From Haplomitrium mnioides (taxonomy: Eukaryota > Marchantiophyta > Haplomitriopsida > Calobryales), in contig JBNGIS010028185.1 in NCBI GenBank assembly GCA_049999725.1, forward strand, positions 1-64,000: a DNA stretch of 64,000 nt, in the 5' to 3' direction. Under the pieces are notes generated by a model. It was given only the letters and a program-made list of their open reading frames with translations. It searched no databases and was not told the origin of the DNA. Shown here piece by piece: positions 47,028 to 58,122 of the stretch. Every line of letters starts with the position of its first letter. The stretch's first letter is position 1. The translations under genes were made by a program, and so were the position numbers.

Positions 47028-50000
47028 TGTTGTAGCAAAGCAGTGGCACTCCATCCCCGAAAATTGCAACCATAGATTAAACCATGCAAAATCTGTATAG
47101 AAATCTGCTCTTAAATCGTTTTTACTGACTTTCCAGATTCTTTAAGGAGTTCCGAAACTGTACTCTATCAAATTAGAGATGGACCACTCTCCATCTCTAG
47201 GTCTGACAACCCTCTCTCCACAAAACTACACACAAACGCTTCTAACTGCTCAACACAATAGAACAACAACCAAGAATCACACAAATTGCATGACTGACAT
47301 CTCTAGGATAAGAAAACGGATGTATATGCTAATTTTAAACTTGAGTTGTATCAGAGATATTCCCAAGCAACCATTTACCCAACTTGCTTGAAACTCTCAA
47401 CCCAACACTCCAATGCCTACCTTCATTACACCACTTCACTTCCCTCAAACTGGATACTCATGCCACTCCAACCCAATATACCCTAGAACTTGATACTGAG
47501 AACTCAGCTATGGAATGATCCTTCTAATCTCACATCCAACTTTTGTTCCTCCAACCACCCACTACTCTATTTGTTTGTGAAATGCCCATCTATTCCATAG
47601 GCATACACAATCTTGAGCAATACTTGCTCTACTACAACCCACCAACCAACATCCACTAATTGAAGAATCATAGAAGGTTCTCTCCTTAAGATTTATCACA
47701 TTAACACACACACAGAACAGACCAGAACTCAAAGCAGACTTGACTTGCTACTAAATCTCCCACAAATTACAACTTGAAACTCAAAACCCACACCCACTAA
47801 CAAAATACACTCAGTTACCCCATGACATGCACTTCTCTAATGCAATCTGTCTGATTTCTTCAATTGAAAACCTGCAGAACATTCACCAACAAAATCTGAC
47901 TTCAATTCCTTGTTCCTTCATCATGTTGCTCCTTCTGAGTATGCCATTAACAAGAGCAAGGGACCTCACAGACAAGAATCTCTTGAATTTTACTTGAAAC
48001 ACTAAATGTACAATGAAATAACCAGTAGAACAGGAACTCGCCATCAGGTTTGTGCCCCCTGTCCTTCTCAACTAACAAGTAATTGTCATAACATTTCACA
48101 ACAAAACTAACTTCTTTCCTTCCTAGACTAACTTTTTCTCACTAAACTTCCAATTAGAACTATCAACTCATGGTTCGTTCTTAAGCTAAATAGCTAGCTT
48201 TTACTAAGTTACATAACTCTACTCACCATAAGAACTAATTATTAAAAAAATTTCTTATACTAATTTTTGAACTTTCACTAACTCTTCATTTCCTCCCTTT
48301 TTGATTTTTGAACTTTTCAGATTCCACCAAGCATTTGTTTTGACTTTTTGAACTTTTGACTCGACTTCCACAATCAACACCGAAACCGCAATAAGTCGTC
48401 GCTTTTTCCTTCAAACTTCTCTTCGTAGTTGTTCTTCCGCAACAATCCATCCTCAGCACAAAATGTTGACAAGTCACCTTTTCACCAATCACCGCTTCAC
48501 TTATCATTTTTTCGCCTTCCCAATTCGTTGCTCAGAATCCGTCGGACACCTCGGAATGGATCTCTTTTAATTGGGGATCACACTTCATAACTCCACTCGA
48601 AACTCTTTTAGCTAGGTCTCCCCTCCACGGATACCCACACGGACATCTTACGGATCCCCACTTCGAACTCACTTCGGATCCCCCTTAACTGGGGCACCCC
48701 ACATCGTATGACTCGGTTCTGATCCGTCTTTTGGATCCTTCGCATGTTTCTTCCATTGTTTTCAATTCAAACTTGTTCTTTTTAAAAATTAATACCATCT
48801 AATTCAAATGGTCTTTACATAGCAAAAGTTTGTCGCTGATCACTTCCCTTGCTAGTCTGATTGATTTATGCTCAATTTTCTTTCTGCTCATAAACTTTCC
48901 ACATCAGGCTCTCGTGCGTCAGCTTCATTGCAACTCCTGATCGTCACACAGAGTGGGTTGATTCTTCTTCTCGGTGATCCCTCGCTGGGATCTTCATCTT
49001 TTCGTCAAATTTCCGTAGCGGACTGGTTCCTCACGCAGCCGCACATCCAACCAATTGTCACAGCAAGTACCTTCTAATTCCAAAGGGACTTCTTTCTCTT
49101 CTTAGCTATGCGACCCATCGCAGAACCTCGTTATAAGATTTCACACAACTGCTTCTTCCTTACCAGAGCTTCACGCACAACATACTCTTTTGTAAGTCGT
49201 TTGTTGGCAATAGGGGATTCTTCACATTTTGGAGGAGGCTTCACATATCATTCGTCAGATCAGGGAATTCTATTCAGGTTGATTGTTCGTAAGGGATCAT
49301 CGACCGTAGGGTTTTTATCCTTATTTTGAAACACTTCCTCATAACATTTCCTTCACACCCAATTACTCGCAGGGCAATTTGAACATCGACTGCTTGCAGG
49401 AAATCTGCTCACAGGTGATTCTTCATAACCGATTCTTCGTAGCGATTCCTTTTTGCATATTGTAGGTGGATTCCTCCTCCAGCTTAATTTCTTGCAAATC
49501 TATGGCTCACAGCATCATTCCAAGACCCTCGATCGCAGCAAGAGAATTCATCACTCTAGACATTTTGAATCCTTCTCTGCAAGGCAATTCAATTCCTTCG
49601 ATGATTGATTCTTTACATAGACTTTCTTCACCACGGATTCCTCATTAGCAGCAAAGTTGTCATAGTTTAATCATTCTTTGTGGATTGCCTCTTACTTTGC
49701 ACAATGTTTCAGCGTTAGGCTTCATCACATGTGATCAGTTTCCTTTTCTGTACTATTTTGCTATTCAATTCCCTTCCGTCCATGGCATTTTTCTCACCAA
49801 AGCACTCTCATTATACCTTTTCACAACAATCGATCATCACTGCATTCGATTGATTCTCCTTCCTCGTAGCTGATCAATTGCCGCAGATCTCTTCCACGTA
49901 AAAATCTCCTCCACATTTCAGTTCGCAGAGGTACTTCTTCTCAGGTTCATTCCAAATATCCCATAATTGCTTCTCAATAACTTAGAAATAATATATAACG

Positions 50001-50427
50001 ATTCAGCAATCTCCTCCTTTTGAGAGGCAGCCCCACAGGGGTGTATGACCACCGCTTCTTCCTTAATCGGGACGGACCTAGTTCAAGGCATCGGCAATTG
50101 TCATTTGATACACTAGCTCCTAGGCAAGTTGTCCACCAACACATACTAGATAGAAATAGATAGGGGCTGGCTAGCCCTCAACACTTAGATTAGTTTTCCA
50201 AAAATATTTCTTTTCTTCTCCTCCAAAAAAAGAAATCAACTTCCTCATCACTTAGCCTTCTCTCCCTGGCCAATTATATCCAAAATTTCCTCTTATCCTT
50301 TACCTCTTGCAACTTTACACTCATTATACACAAAACTGAAGCTTTACCATTTCCTTCTTACTCCACCGCGTAGAAAAGAACTCCTTCAAGCTGTTTATGA
50401 TCTTCTGTCAGGAACTATGCTCTCACA
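47028..50427 (-). repeat. 5' LTR of element F
   Basis: Partner of 37690-41090 and within one base of the same length. In element sense it starts TGTGAGAGCATAG and ends CTTTGCTACAACA, so the terminal inverted repeat is more eroded at the primer-site end here. The ATGAT duplication follows at 50428. Runs such as GATCCCCCTTAACTGGGG near 48680 echo the B LTR. Confidence 0.93.
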
Positions 50428-50711
50428 ATGATTGATCATGTTTATGATTCTTATGGTTTACCTTATATATCTGACCCCTACTATTATCCATGAGGATAAT
50501 TTTGCATGTGTGTAGTAGATCTCACATGGATTTATTGAAGGAGATCACATTTAGCATATTGCACCAAAATTCTTTTTTACACATGAGCAACAAGTTGATA
50601 CTATTTTAGTGCAAATGATTGCCGCAAAAGATAACATGGCGGATCTGTTTATGAAGGCTTTACCTCTTGCACTACATAAGCAATATTGTGATCTTATTGG
50701 ACTACGCTAAC
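50428..50711 (+). pseudogene. C-terminal RNase H of element P, right of F
   Basis: After the ATGAT duplication the copia frame resumes with DHVYDSYGLPYISDP, then HEDNFACV, FIEGDHI*HIAPKFFFTHEQ, IAAKDNMADLFMKALPLAL and a final GLR. This is the normal end of a copia polyprotein, including the ADLFxKALP motif. It proves that F split an existing copia gene. Confidence 0.85.
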
Positions 50712-51131
50712 TATCTAGACTATTATGATCTTCATTGACATCTTTGATATTTGATATTTTTTCATATTTTTTGATAATCCTATTTTATATTCTGGCGTCA
50801 TATTTTTTCTTCCTGGATCTATATATCTTTTGATCATGTGGCTCATTATTATATTCTTTTATATTTTTTGGGCTATAGCCATCTGATTTTCGCTTCTTAT
50901 CCATCATTTTAAATTATAACCTTTTCTAGTTCATATTAACAAATCCATGATATGATGATGGTTGTACTCTTTCCCTCGAAGGAGTATGAGAGGGTTTTAA
51001 TGAGGCAACATCATTATTTCATTATATGGATTCTATTGTTTGAGTTGGAGTTATTCCTTTTATGTCTATCTCTCACTATATGTTACGAGTGTTTATAACA
51101 TTCCCCATGTTATAACCAAGGAGGAGTGCTA
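50712..51131 (+). other. 3' non-coding part and polypurine tract of element P
   Basis: AT-rich sequence without coding signal, ending in AACCAAGGAGGAGTGCTA directly before TGATAAATAGAG at 51132. The purine-rich end is the expected plus-strand primer. Confidence 0.7.
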
Positions 51132-51381
51132 TGATAAATAGAGTAACATAAAACTAGGATAAGAATATAATTTACCTAATCTATAATTAGGTTATTAATC
51201 TACCATTAGTGAGTAGATAAAGTTAATACTAATCCTAGATACAAACATTACATTGTATGATTATTATATGAGAGAGTTGTATTGATATATGATATGAGAG
51301 AGGAGAGAAGAAGGATTCCACACTATACCATTGACCTATTGAGCCACATGTTTCATTGTCCATTACAATAAATATTCAATA
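51132..51381 (+). repeat. 3' LTR of element P
   Basis: It aligns with 31491-31672 and carries about 75 extra bases near its end (GAGAGAGGAGAGAAGAAGG...) that the 5' LTR lacks. It ends TATTCAATA, where the 5' copy has TATTCAACA. Confidence 0.7.
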
Positions 51382-52346
51382 GAATTGAAAAATTTTCCAA
51401 TTGAAATTTGTTTCATGGAAATAGTGGAGAAGAGCATTGTTTTTTTTTTGGCAACAGTACCCCTCATCACTAATGTGCAGATTTGACTAATGCTTTGAAT
51501 ACCAGATAGTCTGTTCTATAACTTGTTGAAAGGAAACCTTCAAGAAAAATCCAACATATTCAAAATTTTATCAAATGCATGAGTATTTAGGATACTCGAA
51601 GTGTTTGAAGTTTGATCTCTTAATGTTGTTCGAAAATTCTTCAAGGAACAAAGCGATGATGTGTTACCCAATCAAGTTGTGACATGTGGGAGGAAATGAG
51701 GGGTGCAAACCCATTGGGAGAGCCACAAGACAACATATGGCATATTTTTTAAGCTTTTGATTAAAGGTCGAGTTGCAAGATTCAGTTCATCATGTTTGTT
51801 GATTGCCAGAGCCATAGACCACCAAATCATGCACAGAAAGTCATGTTGGAATTTCCTCAACTAGGCGCTCTTGTTGGTGTCATCTTATTTCTGAGATTTT
51901 GTCAGTGCAGAAACTGATTGGGGAATTTGTTGTTTGCAGCCCTTGGATGAATATTTAGACCAAGGGAGGAATTTGACCTTTGGAGGGGAATAGCTCTTTC
52001 AAGGGCCCATTCTTGATCATTTTCATGAGGATTTGGGTATAAAGGAGATAGCTCTGTGAGGAGAGAGTTCTCAGACCTGATCAAAGGGAGGGACTGGCTA
52101 TGATGGCTTGAGGTGTGCATAGGCTAGTGAAAGGAGGCGAGCATGGGAGACATGTCTGCCGGTTTGGCCCATGTGGTGAGGCCCAGCAAGGAAGTATTAG
52201 ACTTATAGCAAGGCCAAGGGACACATGCCTCAAATCTGAACTGGCTCTACACTTCCTAACCGTACTAATCCAGCAAGCCAGTCTTGGAATTCAACAACAT
52301 TCCGAGTTCTGAGATGGAGGGAGAATCCACATTCCTCATGAAAGCA
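51382..52346 (+). repeat. H1, right piece of a D-type LTR
   Basis: It aligns with about 25200-26116 in the D 3' LTR in the same orientation and with the reverse complement of 52440-53455. It begins GAATTG, continuing the TTTGTTA left of element P. The frames in it are not shared with its copies. Confidence 0.75.
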
Positions 52347-54127
52347 AGTTGAAACCAGCCTTGACACCTCCAAGCAGTTGAATAACACTCACTATAGATT
52401 TGCTGTAGCGTGAAAGTCACATTTCCCTTGGTTGCCCAGAAAATGTGGATCCCCTCACCATATCAAATCTTGATGTTGCTGAACTAACAAGGTAGCTTGT
52501 TGGATTGGCAAGCTTAAGAAGTGTAGAGAACTTGCCCTTATGAATCTGAGGCACATGTCTCTTGGGATTGCTAGAAGCCTCATGCTTCTCTACTAAGCCT
52601 CACCATATGGGCCAATTCTACATGACAAGCCTCCCACGCTCGCCTCCTCTCACTAGCCTATGCACACAGAAGGTCCTCACATCCATCCTCTTATCTTGAC
52701 ATGGTTTGAGAGGTCTCTCCCCAGAGAGCTGCCTCCATTTGGTAGAGCCTCAGAAGAATGATGAGAAAAATGGCTCTCCCAAGAGCTATACCCCTCTGGA
52801 GTTGAATTCATCTTGAGATCTCCACCTATGATCTAAAAATGCATCCAAGGGCTGCAGATTAGAGATTCACCAACCAGTCTCTACATGTGCAAAATGTCAA
52901 AGACAAGATGACACCATCAAAAGTGACTTCTCAACACAAATCCAATGTGACCATTCATTTGTTGTTTGGTGGCCTATAGCTTTAACAATCAACAAATTTG
53001 CCAAAGCTATTGTTGAACCAAAAATTGCAGCTCAACCTTCAAGCTGACCCATCACAATTGTCCCACATGTCATCCTATGGTTTTCTCAGCCCGTGAGCAC
53101 CAAACTTTGTCTACCATGTATCACACTCTGAATGGGTGACACCTCATCATCCTTTTCTTGAAGGGTTTCTTGGACAAAAATGAAAGATCAAACTTCAAAC
53201 ACTCTTTGTCTCTTTTATGCACATCTTTGACATGATCTTGAATGTGTTGAGATTGCTGTGAAGTCTTCTTTTGAAAAAGCTAAAGATCAGGCCAAGGCCA
53301 AATGGTGCTGATCTTTGGCCAAATCTTCACATTAGTGACAAGGGGTAATTTTTCTCAAAAACCAGGGATCTTGTGGGAGTCAATGCTTCTATTTTTATCC
53401 ACCATTCACCATGAAGTAAAAATAGATGGGTAGAGCTTACAATTACAATTCTAACATGACAATAATCATGTGATTTAGTTGAGAAATGAGAATGAACCGC
53501 TCCTTTTATTCTTCCTGCTCACCTTGGTGACTCCCTAGGAAGTGTCGAGCAATGTAAGACCTCCAAGTTGTCCCATAAGTTGAACTCTAAAACTTAGGAG
53601 CACTATATATTGATCTCGCTTGTTATTGCAAGTACCATGCACTCCTTGACCCCTGCCGGACCTAGGTAGAGGCTGGGGGACACTCAGGCAAGATGTTCGT
53701 TGATAGAAAACTTAAGAGCTGGTTAACTATGATAGTTTTTTCATTTTTTACAAAATGACTTTACTACAAGATCTTCCTTTGTAATTTTGCTGCAACTTTC
53801 TTCTTTTGTAGATATCCCTTGTTGTAGAGGTTGTGGTAGCCTTGAATTTTCCTTGTCCTCACTTTTTCTCCCATTTCTTCTTATTTCTTATCGTGCATCT
53901 ATTTTTCTCTTGTCTAATGCCTTGCTGCTGTCTTTTTCCTTTTCCATTTGTTTTTCATAGCTTGAAATAAATGCCTATACCCTCTTTCCATATCTCCTCT
54001 CCTTATGCTCAACTTCTGCTCAATTGTTTCCCTTGATCTCCGAATAAGATTGTTTTGCCATCCAACCCTATGGTTTGCCTTCCCCAAACTTCAAAAAGTT
54101 GTTAAGCCCACAAAATACCAGCTGACA
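52347..54127 (-). repeat. H2, reverse-strand D-type LTR, truncated at its far end
   Basis: On the reverse strand it starts TGTCAGCTGGTATTTTGTGG at 54127, like the D 3' LTR. It contains ATCAATATATAGTGCTCC and runs to CAAGGCTGG at 52347, where it stops within a segment that matches the beginning of 54131-55103. With H1 it makes an inverted repeat of about 1 kb per arm centred near 52390. No CA end or partner LTR is visible. Confidence 0.75.
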
Positions 54128-54130
54128 TTG

Positions 54131-55103
54131 TTGGTTGCATCGAATCCATGGTAAGTGTTATTCAGCCATTTGGATGTGTCAAGGCTAGCCACAAGAAGAA
54201 GGTAGTAGGTTGAATGAATTGAGTATGGGTGTTGGTATGTGGGTATCAATGGCTGAGAGGTCCATCTCCCTTGTGAGGGAGTAAAAGGTACATGAACTCT
54301 CTAAAGAGCAAAGAAAAAACTCATCTATGTTGACTTGTGTGTGTGGGGAGCGGGAGAGCTCTCAGATTTTCAGAGGTATATGGTTGTAGGAAGATTTAAT
54401 AACTGCCATAGTGATTGTAGAAAATTGAATTTGAATTCACATTTCAGGTCCTACAATAAAAGAGAAATAAAAAAATCTAGTTGAGGTTTGCATCTTACAC
54501 TTGTTGGTGTTGGATAATGTGTCGCTGGAACAAGTTCAGCTTTGAATTCCAGATTTGAAATCAGATATGGAAAATAGAGTGAGCGGCAGGTGTAGAGTCA
54601 AGGTAGAGGAGGAGGTAGGATTGGAGCTCATTCTAAGCTTCAAAGTAGCGAGCAAGGTCCTCTGAATTAAGTTGGAGCTAGTGGTTGCCCACCCAATTCA
54701 GCCATGGGCCAGATTTGATCCCTCTCCATTGTGCCACTCAAAACAGAGCATAAAAGAGAAACCAGAGGAGAATGAGTGGAAAAAGCTCAAGATGGCAGCA
54801 AGGGCTGGCTGGATTGACCAAGGAGGAAGTTAAGAACCTCAATCCAGGTCCAACACCCCTGATTACAGTAAGGGGGGTGCTTGGGGTTGGGTTGAAAAAG
54901 GCCAAATGGGGCTAGACCCTTGTAATCTAGATCTGAACCTTAAAGGCAGATCTGAAATATCGAGTCCAAATCTGCCTTGGGTCTAGATTCATATTTCTCC
55001 ACCTCTCATATTATTCAAACTCACAATGTCATGTCCCTCCTACCAAGAAGAGTACCATACAAACTTGATTTTTGCACTGGAGGGGTTGCTTATGGGTTGT
55101 TTT
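54131..55103 (+). repeat. D-type LTR segment carrying a promoter-like core (copy 2)
   Basis: Partner of 29528-30485. It starts TTGGTTGCATCGAATCC directly after H2 and ends TACTAACCA before ACTAG. The promoter core GTATATAAACC of the other copy has changed here to GTACATGAACTC. Removing H2 would join it to H1 in the order seen in D. Confidence 0.7.
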
Positions 55104-55626
55104 ATACTAACCAACTAGGAACCCAAGCCGATAGAGTGATAATCAAGGGAGGATAGGGAGTGAGCAACCTGAGGAATGTCATCAGTCAAGGCCACAAGGA
55201 TAGTGAAGAGAAAACCTGGAGCAATAGAAGGACTTGTGGACATGGAAGTAGCTTCAACTTGAAGAGCTCTATTCTGTATAGGCCACCTCAAGATTAAGGG
55301 AACTATAGGCATAACACTGTGTGGGTGTTCTACCAGCATTTTGATGTTGTATTTACTCTGAGTCATTAGGACAACTAGGCCAATTGGCTTGTGGCTTGCA
55401 TTAGAAGTGAGATCCTATCATTACATTGACATGGTTCTTAGTTAAGAATCAAGGTCAAAACTGCAATAAAGGGACTGAGATCACACCCAACTTTAACGTT
55501 AGATTGAATGGTGTATCTCAGCATAACTTGACTTTAACCCACCATCCCTTACTTGTGACTACTATAGAGCTCAAACAACGTAAGTTCAAGTCCCCCCCAT
55601 CAAAAAAGATCCCAATATTCTTATTT
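55104..55626. other. Unassigned stretch between the LTR segment and element E
   Basis: There is no domain, RNA or repeat I can place. It may include the start of the E LTR, whose left boundary is unclear. Confidence 0.3.
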
Positions 55627-56071
55627 TGATGCATAGAGGTGTATATGGGTGAGTTATATAATAGTACAAACATGAAGTTGTGCTATTTTTAAGAAAACAA
55701 AGAGGAATGAAGGAAGTGGCACATGATCACTTTTTAAGGTTTAGAAAATATTGCTTGCCTTGAAGTTACTTTTAGAGTGTTAGGTTTGAAATGAGTAGTG
55801 ACTTCTAAGTGATCAATTTAGAGTTGAAATTGGAAGTTACTTGTAAGTGAAGAAAGAGGGATAACACATTCTTCTCTTGAATAAATAGAAGGGCTTTATA
55901 GCCCCACTGTTCATTCTGGATTTTCTCTCAATTCAGTTTGGTTCTTTGGTTGCTTGGCTTTGGCTAGCACTCTTGGCTTTTGTTTTCTGATTGGCTTTGA
56001 AATGTGTAACTTTATTAAAGTTATCTTGAAGTTGTTACTCATTTGAAAGTTGGTCTTTGAGTTCTTTTACA
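55627..56071 (+). repeat. Probable 5' LTR of element E
   Basis: The right end TTCTTTTACA directly precedes the primer site, so this border is good. The TG start at 55627 is a guess. AATAAATAG near 55881 followed by CTTTATAG could be promoter elements. There is no second copy in the window. Confidence 0.45.
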
Positions 56072-56090
56072 TTAGTATTAGAACCACAAT
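56072..56090 (+). other. Primer-binding site of element E, initiator tRNA-Met type, eroded
   Basis: TTAGTATTAGAACCACAAT compares with the common plant TTGGTATCAGAGCC site, with a few G-to-A and C-to-T type changes. Confidence 0.6.
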
Positions 56091-56103
56091 TCATTTTGGT
56101 GGA

Positions 56104-57000
56104 ATGGAGAATCAACAAAGAAGGATTAAAAAGATGCAACAACAAACTTAACATCTTTCTTGTCTTCTAGAAGTTCAAATGCAAAATGAGGAAAATACCT
56201 TATTTTCAAGAAGAAAAAAGTCAAGTACGGTTTCCCAAACCAAAAGTGTTTGATAGGAAGACAATTCCTGACGCATCATAGAATTTTTTGTTTGATTGCA
56301 AGCAATCTTTTGAGGCTACAAGTAGAAGAGAGAATGGTCAAAAAATTCTATTTGATGTAAGTCAATTGGAAAGAGTGGGGAAAACTTAGTGGAGATATTA
56401 AATTGAGTAAGCTCAATGAGGATTTGTTGCTCTAATCACTTCTTGGCAAAAGTTCAAGAAGCGATGAATTTAAGATTTAGGGTTCAAAATGCTCCAAATG
56501 TGGCAAGAGATTGATTGATAGAATTGAAGCAATTTGGTACGATGAGAAGCTTTGTCACACAATTTGAGAATCTCACTATGCAAAATCCTAATACAGGCAA
56601 TGATGAAGCTTTAGATCATTTTACTTCACGATTGAAGCCTCACACTAGAATGGAAGTTGCAATAAGAGAGCTCTCTCAAATATAAGAAGCAATGGGCATG
56701 GCTAAATGACATGACTTACTATTAGTGACTACCAAAGTTAGGCCACACCCACAACAAGCTTTGCCAAATGTTCGTATGCCACCAAATGAAGTTGTACTTA
56801 TAGAGATTGATATGGCACAAAAAGTGAACTCACCAATGTAGAGCATAAGCGCCTACACCAAAATAGAGGATGTTTTTATTGTCGACAACTTGGTCATATG
56901 ATTGCGAATTGCCCACATTGCCAAGGCCAACCACACGTTCTTGTTCAAGCCACTATTGTTGAAGAAGAAAATCATGGAAACGATAGACCTCAATAAAAAT
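56104..57000 (+). pseudogene. gag: gag of element E
   Basis: The ATG at 56104 opens MENQQRRIKKMQQQ before a stop. Fragments of a gypsy capsid follow in shifting frames. The clearest mark is the zinc knuckle GCFYCRQLGHMIANC (CX2CX4HX4C) at about 56868-56915. Damage is heavier than in the other elements, with stops and frameshifts about every 60-100 bases. Confidence 0.7.
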
Positions 57001-57065
57001 AGTCTAGCGGTTTATTGAGAGCTTGTTCCAATTGAATTAAAAGCTCAACAAGAATTCGAAGCACA

Positions 57066-57353
57066 TTGTTTCATCTAGATGGTATGGTTGATGAGCATTT
57101 ATATAGAATATATGTAGGTTGTGGAAGCTCTCAGAGTTTTATATCAATATATTTTGTGAAGAAAATCAAAGCCAAAACTTTGCCTATTCCAATAACTTTT
57201 GTGACTATAGCTTATAGCAAAGAACATGAGGTGTTCTACTTGCACAAGCCATTTCCTCTAGAGATTGGCAAAGAGAATGAGGAATCTATGAATTTTGTTA
57301 TTGCACTCGTACAGTGTGACATTATTTTGGGCTTGCTTTGGCTTGAAAATTGA
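57066..57353 (+). pseudogene. Protease of element E
   Basis: The 95-codon frame contains YVGCGSSQSFIS, where gypsy elements usually have VDSGSTxNFIS; the catalytic Asp has become Gly. The distal part, DIILGLLWLEN, matches the usual DVILGMDWL motif. The frame is open, but the enzyme would be inactive as read. Confidence 0.75.
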
Positions 57354-57639
57354 TCCGCTCAAGTTGATTGGGAAAAATGAAAATTTCAAGTTTTTTTTTA
57401 TGGCATCCCGCACCGTTGGTAATAAGGCCCAAATCAGTTCAATATAAGGCTTTGATGGAGAAAGAGTTGCATGTCTTTATTGTATGAATCTAGCCTATTG
57501 GTGATTTAAATAAAGAGGGAGGGAAATCTGTATCGACCTCAACTATTGATAATATTTTGAAGTGTTTTTTAGATATGTTTCTAGATGATTTGCCAAAAGG
57601 GTTGCCAAATGATTGTGGAATGCCCTTTCAAATTGAGTT

Positions 57640-58122
57640 GATACCAAGAAGTAATCTCTACAATATGTCTATATACCGGTTTTTCCATAAGAGTTGGAAG
57701 ACTTTCGCAATATCTTGACGTATCTTCTTGAGAAGGATTTTATTCAACACAATGCTTTTCTTTACAAAGCATCTGTATTTCTTGTACTAAAGAAAGATGG
57801 TGGATTCCCTCTTTTTACATACTATCGCGACTTGAACAATCAAACAGTAAAGAATGCTTATCATTTACCACGTATTGGTGATTTGTTAGATCAATTGAGT
57901 GGTGTGTGATTTGTTTCCAAAGTGAATCTTTGAAATGGCTATTGGAGAATTGCAATCAAGTCAAGTGATGTGCCAAAGATAAGTTTTTGCATGAGGTATG
58001 GGAATTTTGAGTGGAAGGTCCTTATATTTGGTTTCACTTATACTTCAGCCATATTCATAAATCAAATGCATTGAATTTTTTATGGGTTATTGAATAAGTC
58101 ATTTTTTGAGGTCTTGGATGAT
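57640..58122 (+). pseudogene. Reverse transcriptase of element E, truncated at the catalytic Asp pair
   Basis: One frame from 57694 reads EKDFIQHNAFLYKASVFLVL, KKDGGFPLFTYYRDLNNQ, HLPRIGDLLDQLSG, then across TGA at 57907 VSKVNL*NGYWRIAIKSSDV and FEWKVLIFGFTYTSA, then FEVLDD at 58105-58122. The frame is kept through three TGA codons. The next base starts LTR K, so the FxDD motif is intact to its last base but the remainder is missing. Confidence 0.82.

Larger units (their letters stand above)
37690..50427 (-). mobile_element. Element F: full-length Ty3/gypsy retrotransposon with target duplication ATGAT
   Basis: The element is flanked by ATGAT at 37685-37689 and 50428-50432. Its LTRs are 3401 bp (37690-41090) and 3400 bp (47028-50427). 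Read on the reverse strand: 5' LTR, tRNA-Asp-type primer site, gag with two zinc knuckles, protease, RT, RNase H, integrase, polypurine tract and 3' LTR, 12738 bp in all. Removing it with one ATGAT restores the RNase H frame of element P. The primer site, FAWS pre-RT motif and lack of chromodomain point to the Tat/Athila side of plant gypsy (inference). All domains are recognisable but carry nonsense codons. Confidence 0.95.
31491..51381 (+). mobile_element. Element P: Ty1/copia retrotransposon, decayed, split by element F
   Basis: Short related repeats lie at 31491-31672 and 51132-51381. Between them, in copia order, are gag, protease, GAG-pre-integrase, integrase, RT and RNase H (33331-37689, resuming 50428-50711). 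A purine tract AAGGAGGAGTGCTA precedes the 3' LTR. Integrase before RT identifies the superfamily as Ty1/copia. About 7.1 kb remain after removing F. A long leader (31673-33330) separates the 5' LTR from gag. Target duplication bases are not intact: the left flank is TGTTA, and at the right only TA remains, suggesting a small junction deletion. Confidence 0.85.
55627..58122 (+). mobile_element. Element E: Ty3/gypsy retrotransposon, cut off inside RT
   Basis: A presumed 5' LTR (55627-56071, left end uncertain) is followed by a primer site of initiator-Met type, gag with one zinc knuckle, protease and RT up to the catalytic Asp-Asp, where LTR K begins. The rest must lie beyond K and C, outside the window. 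Short LTR, iMet primer and single knuckle differ from the B/D/F group and would suit a chromovirus, but no chromodomain can be seen here. Confidence 0.8.

Noticed and set aside
51420-53370. Foldback DNA transposon with long inverted repeats
   Set aside because: The arms continue into LTR sequence on both sides and match the D 3' LTR, so two LTR pieces explain them better.
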